Assembly: GCA_002633005.1 (NCBI GenBank)
Contig: NMRA01000349.1
Coordinates: forward strand, 1 to 64,000
Direction of reading: 5' to 3'
From: Phoronis australis
Taxonomy: Eukaryota > Phoronida > Phoronidae
Length of the DNA: 64,000 bases
This document shows positions 33,196 through 45,919 of this stretch, piece by piece. The notes under the pieces were generated by a model that saw only the letters and a program-made list of their open reading frames with translations, was not told the origin of the DNA and searched no databases. The stretch's first letter is position 1. Each line of letters opens with the position of its first letter. Position numbers and translations under genes: made by a program.

Positions 33196-34473
33196 AGGCG
33201 AAGGCAACCTTTTTTCATGTCACTTTTAGCAAAAATAAGGTCTGTTGATTATCTCAGACATATTTTTCACTTAATTACAGCTTTTCGTAATTTAATTACT
33301 TTCCCGTCCTCTACTCCGGAAGTGACGTTTTGGGAGGCAAGAATTTCGCGCCAATTTCTGTTCATACAGTCAGACCGTGAGAGCTGTCAAGTCAGTCATT
33401 GTTTTACCTCGGATTTTATAAGTTCGGTCGTTGTTTGCTTTTGTTTACGTGTCAGTCAACATGCGCTTTGGGTACCTTGCATCGCTTTCCAAAGGATGAC
33501 ACACTTCGCCGTACTTGGCTAGCTCGTTCGTGTGAAGAACTCAGCGCTACCCGCTCACGCAACGTACAAAGCAGTGGCAAGCATTTTCAGCCGTCAGATT
33601 GCGACAGAGATATGTACGCTGAATTGATGAAGGTCCCTGCGAAACAACGCCTGAAGAAGGGTTCCATACCGTCCCTGCTGATTCCCGGCAGTGCCCCGTC
33701 GCCACCCCCGAGAAGTGCGTTTTGAAGCGAGAAGCCTCGCGAGCTGTGGCCACTATAAACAGTGACTGGAGGCACTTCATCTACTGTCATCCATGCCTCC
33801 GAACGTACCCCATAGCGTCAGTGCAATTCCAGGAACCAGCAGTGATTCCCCGAGTGCTGTTGTCTCTAGCCCAGAGCCTGCAAGCAGCCCTGCAGCGATG
33901 TTGAGTAGTGGGAGTGAATACAGGCCCAGTTTGACACCCTGTGAAAAGTATAGTTCGTCATCCAATGAACACATCGCTGAAACTAAGTTTGATAAGTTTA
34001 TTGAGGACTTGTATTGGAGCTAGTTAGAAGCTGCCACGTGTGTGACGAGGGAGTCGCACGGCAGGAATTTGTAAGCAGTTTGGGTGCTCAAGTCACAATC
34101 CACTGGGATTGTGTCGCGGTACACTCGGGCAAGTGGGCCAGTTCTTCCTCTGTACGTGAGACGATAATGAGTACATGTACATCTCGGTAGGCAGCAACAG
34201 CGTGCCATGTTGACTGACTCGTAAACAAGAGCAAACGACGACCGAACTTATCACCACCGAGGTAGAAAAATGACTGACTCGACTGCTCTCACAGTCAGAC
34301 TGTATGAAAAGAAATTGGCGCGAAATTCTTGCCTCCCAAAACGTCACTTCCGGAGTAGACGACGAGTAATTAATTAAATTACGAAAAGCTGTAAATACGT
34401 GAAAAATATGTCTGGGATAATCAACGAACCCTATTTTTGCTAAAAATGGCATGAAAAAAGGTTGCCTTCGCCT
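33196..34473 (+). mobile_element. Kolobok-like DNA transposon 2, 268-bp TIRs
   Basis: Left TIR 33196-33463 and right TIR 34206-34473 are inverted copies, about 90% identical by eye, starting AGGCGAAGGCAACC. Flanks are TTAA (33192-33195) and TTTA (34474-34477), one mismatch from a TTAA duplication. It sits inside a CTCF-like repeat block: sequence before and after is continuous with the other blocks. Both TIRs end internally at a CAACATG. Confidence 0.8.
33440..33725 (+). pseudogene. THAP-domain relic inside transposon 2
   Basis: Frame reads TCQSTCALGTLHRFPKDDTL, RRTWLARSCEE, SSGKHFQPSDC and RLKKGSIPSLLIPG: the THAP order of Cys pair, HRFPKD, W, C-x2-H (here S-x2-H, Cys lost) and basic-x-(A/S)-x-P end. 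The ATG at 33461 is out of this frame, so a small indel follows the start. Confidence 0.65.
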
Positions 34474-34914
34474 TTTACATTTTAGGAGGCACAACCATGG
34501 GAGAAAAAACGAAACTGCTACTAGGAGGCGCCAAAGCAGTCGAATCCATCCAAAAACGGGAGGATACTTTCATTTCCATAATAGATGCCTATATGCCAAA
34601 TTTTGCAAATATATGTTGAGGACCTTTGAAGATACAGAGGTTAAGGTAAAAAAACTAAAATTGCCACTAGGGGGCACACCGATAGTCGGATCCGTCCGAC
34701 ACTTTGCTCATGGTGTCCTACCCATAAAGGAAACACATGTGCAAACTTTCATGAACATACGTCAACTGGTTTTGGAGATAGACGGACGCCTGACGGACGC
34801 CAGACGGACGCCTGACGGACGCCGGACGGACGGACAGAGATGACGGCATAATGCCTACACATATAAAAATATTTGGGCGCATAAAAATGTTGACCGAATG
34901 TATGCAGTACTCAC

Positions 34915-34942
34915 CGAACTGGTCTTCAGCAGATGTCGACAT
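34915..34942 (-). CDS. Candidate first coding exon (MSTSAEDQF)
   Basis: ATG TCG ACA TCT GCT GAA GAC CAG TTC G, then a GTGAGT donor. It ends in phase 1, which is what the exon at 15644-15220 requires on entry, so it could be that gene's start about 19 kb upstream. No exon links them and the two could be unrelated; phase agreement alone is a one-in-three coincidence. Confidence 0.3.
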
Positions 34943-35510
34943 TTCATTTCTGTTCCTACTCCACTTAGGCAAGCAACCTTGAAACTAAATGATAATACAG
35001 ATTAAACAAGCTGCTTTTATATTGAAGAGATTTCTAAGAAATTGTTTTTCCATGAATTATAGATAAGACTACAGGCAAATTTCAAGTGGGACAACATATC
35101 ACATGCTATGAGAGCACTTTTGTCGTCGTTTAACGATGAAGTCCAGTCGAAGATAAAGACAAATTTAAATATTCACCCTAATAAACGCCCAGGGCGCTTA
35201 AAATTCGTTTCAGGAGGGGGCGCTTATTGTAACTTAAGACGGTCGAAACCCGGTCTACAAAACGGGGGAAATTGTAAGCTAGCGTTCGTCAAACTTACTT
35301 CCTGTGACGTATCTGTAACCTGTAACAGACTTTCTACACAATTATGGTGCATTGCTATCAAACTTCGTTGTCAAATAACGATCATTTTTCAGAAAATTGT
35401 GCTGAAAACCCAAGGCGAAAACTCGCTGAATGACGCGTCGCAGCCTCTCGTGATCGTCAATAGGGCAACTTGAATTCTTGAATAAAAGTAGTTTTGGCTC
35501 AACAACTTAC

Positions 35511-35662
35511 TTGGCGTGCATTCAGTAACGCTAAGACCTACGCTATGACCTAGCTAAAATCTAGCTCAAGTCACGAGTTCTCATTTAAAATACACGGCAA
35601 CACACCACAATCTCACGAAGTCTTGCTTTTTAGCGAGGTCCAAGCTTTACAGAACGGGAGGC
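35511..35662. mobile_element. Short palindromic MITE (GTTCAGTAAC type), copy 1
   Basis: TTCAGTAACGCTAAGACC at one side and an inverted AGCGAGGTC...TTACAGAACGGGAGGC at the other, with TTATTTAAAATACAC-like middle. Matches 56031-56188 throughout. Confidence 0.55.
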
Positions 35663-37421
35663 AAAAGTCCTCTAGTTTAATCAAAATAGCGTCCCTGTTA
35701 TTTTCCAGGAGATTCGGGGTGTAAGGGTGAGGAAGTGTTCACTATCAGTGGGTCATTATAACTTAAAAAACAGCAATTATGGTTAATTAAATAATTTTCC
35801 CTTAAAAATAACACAAAGTTTTTTACGGTATTAAGTTCGAAACGTTTGGAAATTGCTGCCAATATTTATTTCTTCCTGATGCTATGCTACCTGTTGTGAA
35901 TAGATAGATCTCAACGACAGGCCCAGGCCTGTAGTGCGCGCTTCCTGGCCACGTGCTTTTATCCCGGTCAAGTTTTGTTGGTCTTTTTGTACAAATAAAT
36001 TTGAATTCCTGTTGAGGCCTTGAGGGCGAAGAACCGTACGGGAAAAATACAATACAATCCCTTTGACAAGTCGCTGCGTCTGTTCTGAAAGGCCAAACCA
36101 TGGGACACGTCTTACTCGCAAGATCAGCAAAACCTTAACGTTCTTTTTGAAGCACGGCGGAAGTTTGAAGAGTATAGTTACGACTAAATACCGACATAGC
36201 GGCCTGAATTCTGATAATTTCTTTATCTGAAACTTCCTTGGGATACCTCGCCTCCCATGCGTATTCCCCGGCGGAAGGATGGCCACGGTCAGGTAGGCAT
36301 TTGTGTGCATATCCTCAGAAAAAAGTACGATTTCTAACTTTAAAATACAAATTTCAAAGAAAATCGGGCAATTCAATACAGAAAAGATTCCTTTTGTCAA
36401 ACACTCCTTGTTGTCGGATTTAAATGTTCATGCGTCATTATGATTGAAAATGGATTAAAAACTGATTTGTAAATGATTTTTGGCAATTATAATTGTTTCT
36501 TATAAGAAATTCCATGTTCCAATAAATTTTGATGAAGATTGAAATTCAGTATAATCGATTGCATATTAATTCTTCTCATAAACAGTCAATATTACAAATC
36601 AACGTGAATTAACCACACAGGCGGATCTAGGATGTCGCAAGGGAGAGTTACCCCTAATGCTGCTTGTGGGTTACGCTTTAAGAAATAGATGTCGGTGTAT
36701 ATTAGCGTGGGTTCAAGAAATTTTGGGCAAATAAATATCATATGCCCTCCAGGCAGATACGTGCAGTATGTAGGATTGTAAAGCAAACTACAGAGGCAAA
36801 TTAAATTGATGAAGGTTATTTCCGAGAAATCGTAGTTCCAACCTGATCAAGAAAGAGGAATTTATTAAGAGGGTTTCTGATTGACCCCAGGACCATTGTT
36901 CAGTATAACGTGCTAACACAAGATGTTGGTGATTACTGTTATATGGCGTTCAACTCCGCACACAGTTGTGACCAAGGACATACATGTAATGAGATTATAC
37001 CTGAACGCGGTGTTTCAGGGCAAAATTGTGAAGCAAGCTACATTTAACTGTCGCTGACTTTTGTTTACGATGTTGTCCTGTATTCATACAGTATGAATAC
37101 CAATCGACCAGATGTGTGTGTTTATTACACATGTATGTGCTTCAAGCACGCGGCTATTAAAGTTAGGCCTACTGCAGAAACGAAATAGTTGCTGCTACGC
37201 CACTTGCATGACGAGGCTAAAAATCGTTCATAGTCCGCCATTTTTATTTTGTTGTAAAGCTAACCAATGACTGATTCCCTCTAATTGTTAACGTGTTCAC
37301 GATTACAGTTGTAAAGGCTTAATTACACAGTAGTGCATAATTTGTCATTTATCATTAGTTTTCAGCTTCGTGTTTAGAGCAGACAATTGTTCTGTAACCT
37401 GGCTTAGTTAGTAACCGTTCG

Positions 37422-37502
37422 TTATGTATTAGGCCCAACTTTCATATTACTTAAGTGTTCCAGTAACTCATAAATTTGGTTGTAGACTTGCAGACGCTTG
37501 AC
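37422..37502 (-). CDS. Candidate terminal exon, unknown gene
   Basis: The acceptor is a long pyrimidine tract ending TTTATTGCAG. The following 26 codons read VKRLQVYNQIYELLEHLSNM then KVGPNT and TAA. It is helix-like, but no partner exon was found and no poly(A) signal is close. Weak. Confidence 0.3.
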   Translation of the reverse strand, partial: VKRLQVYNQIYELLEHLSNMKVGPNT

Positions 37503-37874
37503 CTGCAATAAATCATCAAATGAGAATGAGGGTGAGTCCATAAAATTATTACATCTCAATTGAAGTGCTTCTCTGGAACAAATTGCCTGCATCAATAAGA
37601 TGTTACAATGTGCCAGAACCGCGTTTCGATATTGTGTCATGTCTTTTGCATCGCGTTGGCAATTGCAGTTATAGCCGAGTTTACCAAACCTCAGGGTATC
37701 GAACCGCAACCCTGATAAAATACCTAGTCTCCTACACAGACCCACGAGATTGGTTAGGGTTTGCTACAGGGCACTTTTCCATCCGCATTCTTGGAATATC
37801 ATTGGCTGTTCCGATTTCAAGAAACAAGGCATTCTATTGGTCAGTTGTATAATAGGTCAAACTAGTTCACCAAC

Positions 37875-38051
37875 ATGGCGACTTCCAGTAAAAGAATGTC
37901 GGTGGATTTACAGCTGCTTAAATCTATCTCTGTTTTGATCGAACTCCTGCATTTCAAAGCTAAAGAGTCAAGGAATACATCACCAGTAACGTATACGAAA
38001 CATTTTATGATAATTGGTCAATATACTATGCTGGATTCTGAAGTAATGTGA
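37875..38051 (+). CDS. Candidate small ORF or first exon (MATSSKRMSVDLQLL)
   Basis: CAACATGGCG has a fair start context and opens 58 codons to TGA, or 56 codons to a possible GTAATG donor at 38043. N-terminal residues MATSSKRMSVDLQLLKSISV look coding, the later part less so. No downstream exon identified. Confidence 0.25.
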   Translation: MATSSKRMSVDLQLLKSISVLIELLHFKAKESRNTSPVTYTKHFMIIGQYTMLDSEVM

Positions 38052-40104
38052 ATTTTTACGAAATAATTTGTGGAAGAAATAGGCATTACCTGCCATTACC
38101 ATTACCCCATTAGGCCACCCACAACAACAGTCGCGTACTATAGCACCGAATAGCGGGAAAGGACTAGCTGAGTGCGTCGCGGCTAGATTGTCTCGATCTT
38201 TTCAGAGCACACTCTCTCGTATGTTAACATGTTCGTGTGCGTTATATAAGTTCCCGTGAATGCCGTGAAGGTTGAACTGGTGGGTCAGATAAGGATATAA
38301 TACACTGTCACTGGCACACTTGTTACTTTTAACAGACGTTAGGAGCTTAAAAATACAGCCAATGGTCCTAAACACGCAAACATTAATCAGTCTAGCAGTA
38401 GTGTTATAATGACTGATTTTATCGCTTTTGGCGGTGCCATTCAGCAGTGCCTTTGACTGTCATCGTACAGTCATACGGAGTATTCAATTATTTCGGAGGT
38501 TGTTTGTTGCCGTGAAAGTATGATTATACCCACTCTATAATCAGCAAGATAAAACCTCACCCTTTTGTGAGTTGGCACAGTCATTAAGACTGACCCATTT
38601 TGGTGAGAGCCTCAATGAGAGTCGACTTTTCTGATAAAATAATTACGCAAAGTTATTATTTACAGGGAATTGAATTTCAGCAAGAATCTCTCTAGGCTGT
38701 ATTCTTTTTAACACAAGAAGCCTCAGTTGTATATGAAACCTTGAGTGGTTTTGGTGGAAAAATGGATCATTTTATACAGTTCCAACCAAAAAGTAAATAT
38801 TTTTGTGTGGAATTTATTTGGAAATTCGCCCTTTCATGCTGACTTTTGTAATGCCTGAGTTACTGGTCAGAGGGGCACATTTGGTCATATGCAATCTATG
38901 CAAGTGTCCTCTCTCTCCTGGACCCAGACTCGTCGACTGTTTCAATTTTTGCTTTCCACATTCACATGACATCAAGTGTTGCAGTTTGCAACAATCATCT
39001 ATTAATTTCAGTCTAATTGCAAAACAATGTCTCGGAACCATTCTAAAACATTCCAAAACTACTAAGGTTCTCTGTAATCAAAGCATCCTGGAGTTAGACA
39101 TTGTAAGCAAGTGGATTTAAAAACTGGTTTGTTGAAATGACTAGTTGCAAAAACATCTCACATTTTAAAATTGGGAGCTCAGGGTACTTCAAAGATTTTG
39201 AGTTGGGTCACTTAGCGCAAATTGACGGTTTCTTGCGCGTTAGATGGGTTGGATTGTTATCCAGGCAATAGTCACTCACTGGCAATCCGCATTTTGAGAA
39301 CAAGTTTTAATGTCTGCTATTCAGTGAAAAACAGGTTCCTGTTATGCAGTTGAAAACACTGCATGGTTCTCAAAGTAGGGGTCCCCTGTATGTGACTATT
39401 ACCATTGTGTTTGCTCAGTGTTTTGAACAACATGCTAGTGTGTCATTCTTGTGGTTAGGATCTACATAATACAGCAGTGATTTTAGTCAACATTTCGGTC
39501 TTTTCGAACAGTTTTTCAAAATTACAAATTTGACTCTTATTGAGGGGGCCTCCTCGTGGCAAGAGTTGGGCAGTGTGAATTGCTTCAGAACATTTGCACT
39601 GGCAGACACCCTCACGTTGACTCAAAATTAAAAACCGTGATGTCATTAATGTGTTCCTAGAAACATTACACTCCATGGCATAGGCTTCAAATCACACAAC
39701 ATGCCATGAAATTTGTCTAACCATTGGGAACTTTATTTTGCTGATGTATTGATCAGAAATATGGTTTAGGTTAGGGATAGACTGAAGTACTAAGTCTGGG
39801 CACTATAGTGGTGGGGCGCACAACAGGGCTACCCCATTTTCATTGCAGACCCTTCCCTGATAGAAACTCATTCCGGTTTTGTGCTTGCCTAGCTCCCCTG
39901 GGCCCTGTCCCTGTCCCCTGTTCATGCAGTGCTTCCAGGTTGCCTCTCATCACAATCACAATCATTGGTCGCCAACAATTTCTGTTGAATAATTCTGACT
40001 ACACCAATGGTGCTGGGGAAATAGGTTATTAAAGACCCGACTACCATTCAAGTTGCACACTCAGTGCCATGTGAAAGCATAGACCATTATGAAAGTAACA
40101 CCTG

Positions 40105-40998
40105 GGCCCTGGGTTTCAACTTTTTACTAGAGAATATTTTTATTATTTATGACAATTAATGATCCCAGCATTGGAGCTAAGAGTTTGGGTCTGAGCTCGA
40201 GGTTTTGCTAGAAATCTTGAGTTTTTACTCAAGTTTTAGCTCGAATCTAGTGGTCCTTAAGTACTATTTTGAACTTGGAAGGAAGTGGACTGGAAGTGAC
40301 AAAAAAAAATTTCGAGTTCAATTTGGATTGAAAGCATCACTCTAGAGGTGTATTCCCAAAACATGATCTAATAATCCGTTTTCAGGGTTTTAAATCAATT
40401 CATCAAGACTGAGCTAGAACCTGCTTAGCCCAAAAAGCATTTAAATACAATGTGGAGAATAATAAAGCATCTGTACTAAAACGAACCCATTTTAAGTTAC
40501 TTGTCCACAAAGTGTACTATTTTTAAGCTGCTATTAACCCAACCTTTCTTTAGAACCGTCATGTAACAATTTAAGATTGGACTCACTACCAACACTGTTG
40601 TTTTTGGCCTAAATAGTAGCCCAAATCTAATCAAAATTGGTCGCATGGAGATTGGCGTATCCAGCAGTTGGATTTGGATCCTAGAGTCTGGTGTCAGTAT
40701 TCGCGTGTGTGCTCGTGGTTAGACTCTTGATCTCGTAATGTTCCTTACCGAGATTACATGTGGCATATTGGCTTCCGTTGAACGATAGTTTGTTATTGCT
40801 TAAGACCTGGTGCAATAACCATGGCTTTGAGCAATAACAAAGTTTGAGTTCTTCCAAGTCCACTAAGGAACAAGTTGAGACAGGGATAGAAACATGGCTT
40901 GGAATTTTCTCTTTTAAGAGGATTTCATATTTTTTTGTTTTTATTTCCTCTTGTTTGATTTCAAGCCTCTTTTTTATCATTACTTCGACTTCATTCAT
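40105..40998. mobile_element. Possible GGGCCC-type element end with Lys-rich ORF
   Basis: CCTGGGCCCTGGGTTTCAAC followed by motif-like GAGTTTTTACTCAAGTTTT words resembles the 44.5-kb element. A minus-strand frame (40998-40681) reads VMIKKRLEIKQEEIKTKKYE then ILLKEK, like the charged helix that ends Myb/SANT-type proteins of Harbinger elements. The opposite end was not found. Confidence 0.3.
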
Positions 40999-43900
40999 GC
41001 AAAGACTTTTATTTTTATTAATTAAATTTTACAACACGAAAAATATTTCTATCACACAAGCCTATTTGTGAAAACGATACATCATCTGGAAAACTTTCCT
41101 CTTTTAGTCTTTCCAATTCCTGTATGTAGTGGTAAGTTGTTCAGATCAAAATGTATTCTTTGTCACATACAATGCATTCATAGCACCTTTAAAGGAGTTT
41201 AATTCGAAGGAAATATTGAAGCCAGCAAACACCAGCTGATAAGCGCATTCTGAAATCAACTATGGTGCTTGCACTTTCCAAGATGTTCAACCCACATTGT
41301 TAGTTATAGGGATAGGGTTCATTCCACCATCCTTTGGCTTTCAGGGTACTCTCCTTAAACCATTCCAAGGGCGTACTCCCACAGGTTTATACAGGACATG
41401 AAACTCAGCTGGGTGATTTCTTTCAAACAATTTCTCTTCAAAATGGTGCTTGAAAAAATCCCTACCAAAGAAAACGTTTTCACATGAATACAACGTGTTT
41501 CACTCCGGAAGTTAAAAACACTGCAAATGGTACCTTTTCCTACTGCAGAAGGGGTTTTGTTACGATACCTGTATTTTCAAAATTTTGGGCACCAGAAGAT
41601 TTTTGACAATAGGAATCTCTGAGCCGGCTTCTTCAAGCTTAATGAGTGAAAAAGACAGCTGTCCAAGAATTACTACGAAAGAATTCAGTTGTTAGCATTA
41701 ACCCTTATAAAAAGATTGTGTATTTGTAACATTAGGCTACATTTTCATTGAACTCCAAACCTCAGATCACATACCTAATGTTTTTTAGCCACTGTCTTAG
41801 TGGGTGGAGATTCTTCTAGTACCAGACTATGCATAAAACTAAAGCTAAGGGCCCATTTGGGACATCTCTCGGGTATTTGTGTAGCTACAAATTTATCCTC
41901 GGAATATCTAAAGCACCTCGGCTATTTTCCTATTTACAAATATTTCTTCGAAACACTTCGGTTATTTTCGTAGCCTCAACTATCCTCTCAGAGATTAACG
42001 TTATCCAAAATATGGGAAGTCACGTGATTTCAGTCTTGAGAATAATATGCTAACTAAACTCTGCACACTTGCACAGTGCGTTCACCTTTTAGGTGAAATT
42101 TGAGGTTATGAAAACACCCAAGGTGTTCTGGATGTCCTTGGAAGCAATTGTTTTCAGTGCATGGTCAAACTTTGGTCATTATGGCCAATTATTCTCCACT
42201 AAGTTTGAAAGTCAACGCACGTTAAATTCACCAAGGTGATTTGAATTGCTTAGGACCCTCAAGTTGTGCAGGATCCCATCTCAAAGCGGGAAATGGGAAG
42301 AAAATATTATGGCAGCGAGGGGAGGGGTGTAGCTCGAGAATTGTTGCTTCCTGGAGGGTCGGAAATTGTGGTGTTCTAGGGAGTGAACACTGTGTAGGCC
42401 ACGATTGCACGAAGTGGTGGAAATTGGGCTCCAGATGTGTCTACTGTAACATGTACAGTAATTGATTTGGGGGCCATGGCTCAGCCTAAAGTTCTCCCAG
42501 ATTCCATTTGGAAGTTTGGGGGTGCGAATGTCAGAGAGCAAAATACTCTGCCCCTGCCCCCCTCCCCCAACTCAAAATCCTGGATCCGCCCCTGCTGTAA
42601 GAGAACTAAACAATTCATAAAAAGCTTTCAAATAATGACACTGAAAACTGCCAAGCAAAAAGGGGGAAGCGATTGTCAATTTAGGTTTATTTACATAATA
42701 AGGAATCGATAATTACATGAATTTCAGCTCAGTTTGTTGATAATATAACAATATAAACAGCTACTTCACCAGAGACTTCGACCGCAAACGCAACCCAAAA
42801 ATAACTTTTTACTCTTGCGACACCTTGTGACCTCATAACTTATTACCGGATATAGGCATGCGCACGTCAACTTCCTGGTCAAAAATTGGCAGCTAGCAGC
42901 CAATGAAATCCATCGTTCTAGTGCCCTGTACCTAGGCCTTTACAAGCAATCCGTGACGTCAGCTTGTGAGGCCCGGGAACCAGGTTAATAAATACCCTGA
43001 TAATGTGTGCTAACCATTCAGCCAATAGGCAATTTCTCGTCAGCGAGTGGCTAACAGAGACTCATGTCGCAGAACTTGTTATTGTGTTTTTGGTTTCTTT
43101 TTGTTTAGTAATCGTATTAAATCGCTTACTGTTGTTGTTTACTACCACTTTCTCCGCATGCAGAAGATGAGTAATACTTCCTATTCTTACAAATGTTTAT
43201 TTGTCAGCATAGTGCATCCTTTATTTGTTCATTTATTTCATTGGTCAATTCGTGTTTCTCAGGTCTCTCTCTATATATATCACTTTCACTATATTTTAAG
43301 TAGTATCAGTTCTGTAGCTTCAGTAGTATGAGTTGATTAGTAGTTTGTTCTCCGCATTGAGAGTTGTTCTCATCATTCGTTGACAGTCTTCAATATACTA
43401 GTCAAGAGTCATCTCTTGTGTTCTTGCCTATACGAACCACATTTTCCCGTGTACTCCCCAAAACTCATACAATTCATTGGAAGTACGTTTATAACTCAAC
43501 CATTACGTTTTTGACTATGGCTTGTATACACAGTTATGTATGTTTTTCCATGTTTATCTTCTATGTGTACCTCTCTGTAAATAATTCTGTAAACTTGTAT
43601 TTTCTATCTGTAAGTAGCACTTTTGCTAATGTCTCTTTTGTTGTATCTACCCACACCCTGATTTATAATATACGCTTTACTCATACGTACACTTACCAAG
43701 TCCGGGGTTTGTTGAAAAAACTAAACTGTGATTAAGGCCACTTATTGCCTGCCCTTTTATCTTGTAAGGAACTGGCAGTCTCTCAGTGATAATTGCACAT
43801 GACTTAATTGGCCACATTATTTTACAGTTCACACACAGGTTGTACTGGAATTTTGATAACAGTGGACTGTCATTTGTAAAACTTATTTAAGTTTGGGTTT

Positions 43901-44515
43901 AAGATATAACTAGTTAACATGAACACAAGAGATAGTTTCCGACAATGGAACTATATACAAATATTTACATGTACACGATATAGGACACAGCCAGGATGAG
44001 GAGGCTCATCTACCAACAGAGGGAGTACACATATGAGTTTGGGTTTGAAAGCAATATCTGAGAGTTGCCGCAACTGTTACATTGACAGAGTTGTGAAGAA
44101 TTCATGAGCAGCTGATTAAAAAACATTTAGTGTACTCATGCTTCTAGTATTATTTGGGAGACTTTTGTGTCTTATGTTTTGATAACAAAGAGAAAAATAA
44201 TCATTAGTTTTTTTACAATAGCTTGGAATACTTAATGGCTTTCACAGTTACACTGTTGCAAATTTTGTTAAATGCTATTAGTTTGTCATAGAAACAATTG
44301 ATTCTATTACAAACACTTGACTTATTTATTCCAGGTAAAGGTGATCACAGTATTTTCAAGTACATCAAGAGCAACGGAGCCATTAGCATCGACTTGGAAG
44401 TATATAGTGGACAAATTTTAAGTTTTTGCTAGGATGGTAAGTTTAACACTACAGCAGTATTAAAGGTACAACAGATGTCTTGGTCTCTAAACCCTTAAAG
44501 CAGGAAGAGATAACC

Positions 44516-45919
44516 TGGGCCCGGTCTCCAATCTCCGTACTCAGACTCATACTCATACTCGAGATTTTATACTCAAAATCGTGCTCACTGGAGTCGTACT
44601 CAAAAAAGCGTATCTAATGTCGTATTTCGAGTAGACTCCAAACGTACTCAAATTTGACACTCATACTCGAGTTGCTATGGAACTCTTTACGATGTGAAAT
44701 GCAAAATCACGCAAAGCCGCGCTGATTCATCGCTCCCTATTGGAACAGACCACCCCAAGAACTAGGCCTACATTATCGTCTGCTGTCCCTACAACTACAA
44801 GAGTATGCCTATAACGTGGAATTCTGAGTGTTCTGTAACTGTTATTCATTTTTTAGTTTCAATAAATATTCTTATGCCATTTCTTTGATACATTTGGCAA
44901 TTACTAAGCTTTACTTCTTGAGTTCCTCACACAGTCCCGAAAATGTCTTTAAGAAATTTGTAACAGCTTATCACATCACATCTCTGTTGCTAATTTAGTC
45001 TTGACGCAAAACCCATTGCTGTGTAGGCCTACGCCGATGTCAAACTTTGATACTGTATCTTTGTATTTTACCGGGATGTAACAAGTGAGGTTGACATTTG
45101 GCACGTGAGTTAAAAAAACAATACTTGTGCAGGCATTCAGAGTTTAACTTCACCAGTGGCAGTGAACGGGACGAGACGTTTACTTAGAAATCGACAAACA
45201 AAATCTGGAATTCCATTTGGGGATTGAGGAATTATAGATGACTAAGTTATGATGAGAAATGTACCTGACAGGGAAGCGAACTTTTTTAACTTCCCTCCCC
45301 TCCTCGTCTTTTGGAAACCCTACAAAACGTAAGTACACATACCGAAATAACGGCAGCACAAACTTCTCACACGACTTTTCCCACAACTGCTTTCGACGCT
45401 TGTTAATGTTATGACTCGCCGACAAGGGATTACAATGCGCCTGTTGCCAGGAATTGTAGAGGTAGAATGGCGGCCATAACATACAGTGATACGGCGGGTT
45501 AATAAGGTGAAGAATAAGAAGATTTAAGATGAAAACTATTATCTCTGAACTGAAATTGAAGTGCTGAGATACGGTAAGAGGATTTATTTTTTTAGATTTG
45601 CTGTGTTTCTTGGTTCCCTTTCGATATTTTGTTCTCTGGCTCGTATTTATTTTCGAGTACGATTTCAAGCACACTGCCATACCAAACTTGAAATTTGAGC
45701 ATAGACTCCAAATTTTTACTAAAAATCGTACTCGAAATATAGATGAGATACACTTCAGTTCGAGTACACTCGAAAACTGAGTACGTGCTCGAAATTTCGA
45801 GTACAGATTTTTCGAGTATGACATTGAATACACCAAAGCTGAGTCTGTACTCGAGTTGAGTATGAAGTGTGAGTTTGAGCATGATTCGAGTCTGAGTACG
45901 GAGATTGGAGACCGGGCCC
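44516..45919. mobile_element. GGGCCC-ended motif-array transposon (1.4 kb) nested in transposon 3
   Basis: About 32-bp TIRs, GGGCCCGGTCTCCAATCTCC at the left, followed by GTACTCAGACTC, and the exact inverse at the right. Subterminal zones are packed with ACTCGAG/TACTCA motifs, reading ACTC at the left and GAGT at the right. TIRs starting GGGCCC occur in animal PIF/Harbinger elements; classification is tentative because no clear 3-bp duplication is seen. Confidence 0.7.

Larger units (their letters stand above)
32540..34890 (+). repeat. CTCF-like-motif repeat, block 4, split by transposon 2
   Basis: Arm 1 is 32540-33195, arm 2 34474-34890. Sites: TCACTAGATGGCGC near 32583, CCTCTAGGGGGTAC near 32734, CTACTAGGAGGCGCC near 34517 and a perfect CCACTAGGGGGCAC at 34664-34677. 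Ends in short GGACGCC(T/A)GACGGAC tandem repeats and an ACATATAAAAATATTTGGGC terminus. Confidence 0.7.
35665..44490. other. Mostly unassigned region
   Basis: Apart from the weak candidates at 37422-37502, 37875-38051 and 40105-40998, I see no supportable gene. The 172-codon minus-strand open frame at 35882-36400 lacks domain signal and splice context. 43050-43740 is T-rich and open by composition only. Confidence 0.5.

Noticed and set aside
35882-36400. 172-codon minus-strand open frame
   Set aside because: No domain signal, no splice or start context; composition does not look selected, and a second long frame overlaps it. Probably chance.
43047-43735. Two long plus-strand open frames, Ser/Val/Phe-rich
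   Set aside because: T-rich DNA gives long hydrophobic frames by chance; no domain or splice evidence.
44337-44437. Exon-like 101-nt segment with a good acceptor and GTAAGT donor
   Set aside because: All three frames are closed between the sites (KGDHSIFKYIKSNGAISI runs to a stop before the donor). It could be untranslated, but nothing supports that.
45180-45836. 218-codon minus-strand open frame
   Set aside because: Lies mostly inside the motif-array end of the nested 1.4-kb transposon; residues follow the repeated DNA words, not a protein family.
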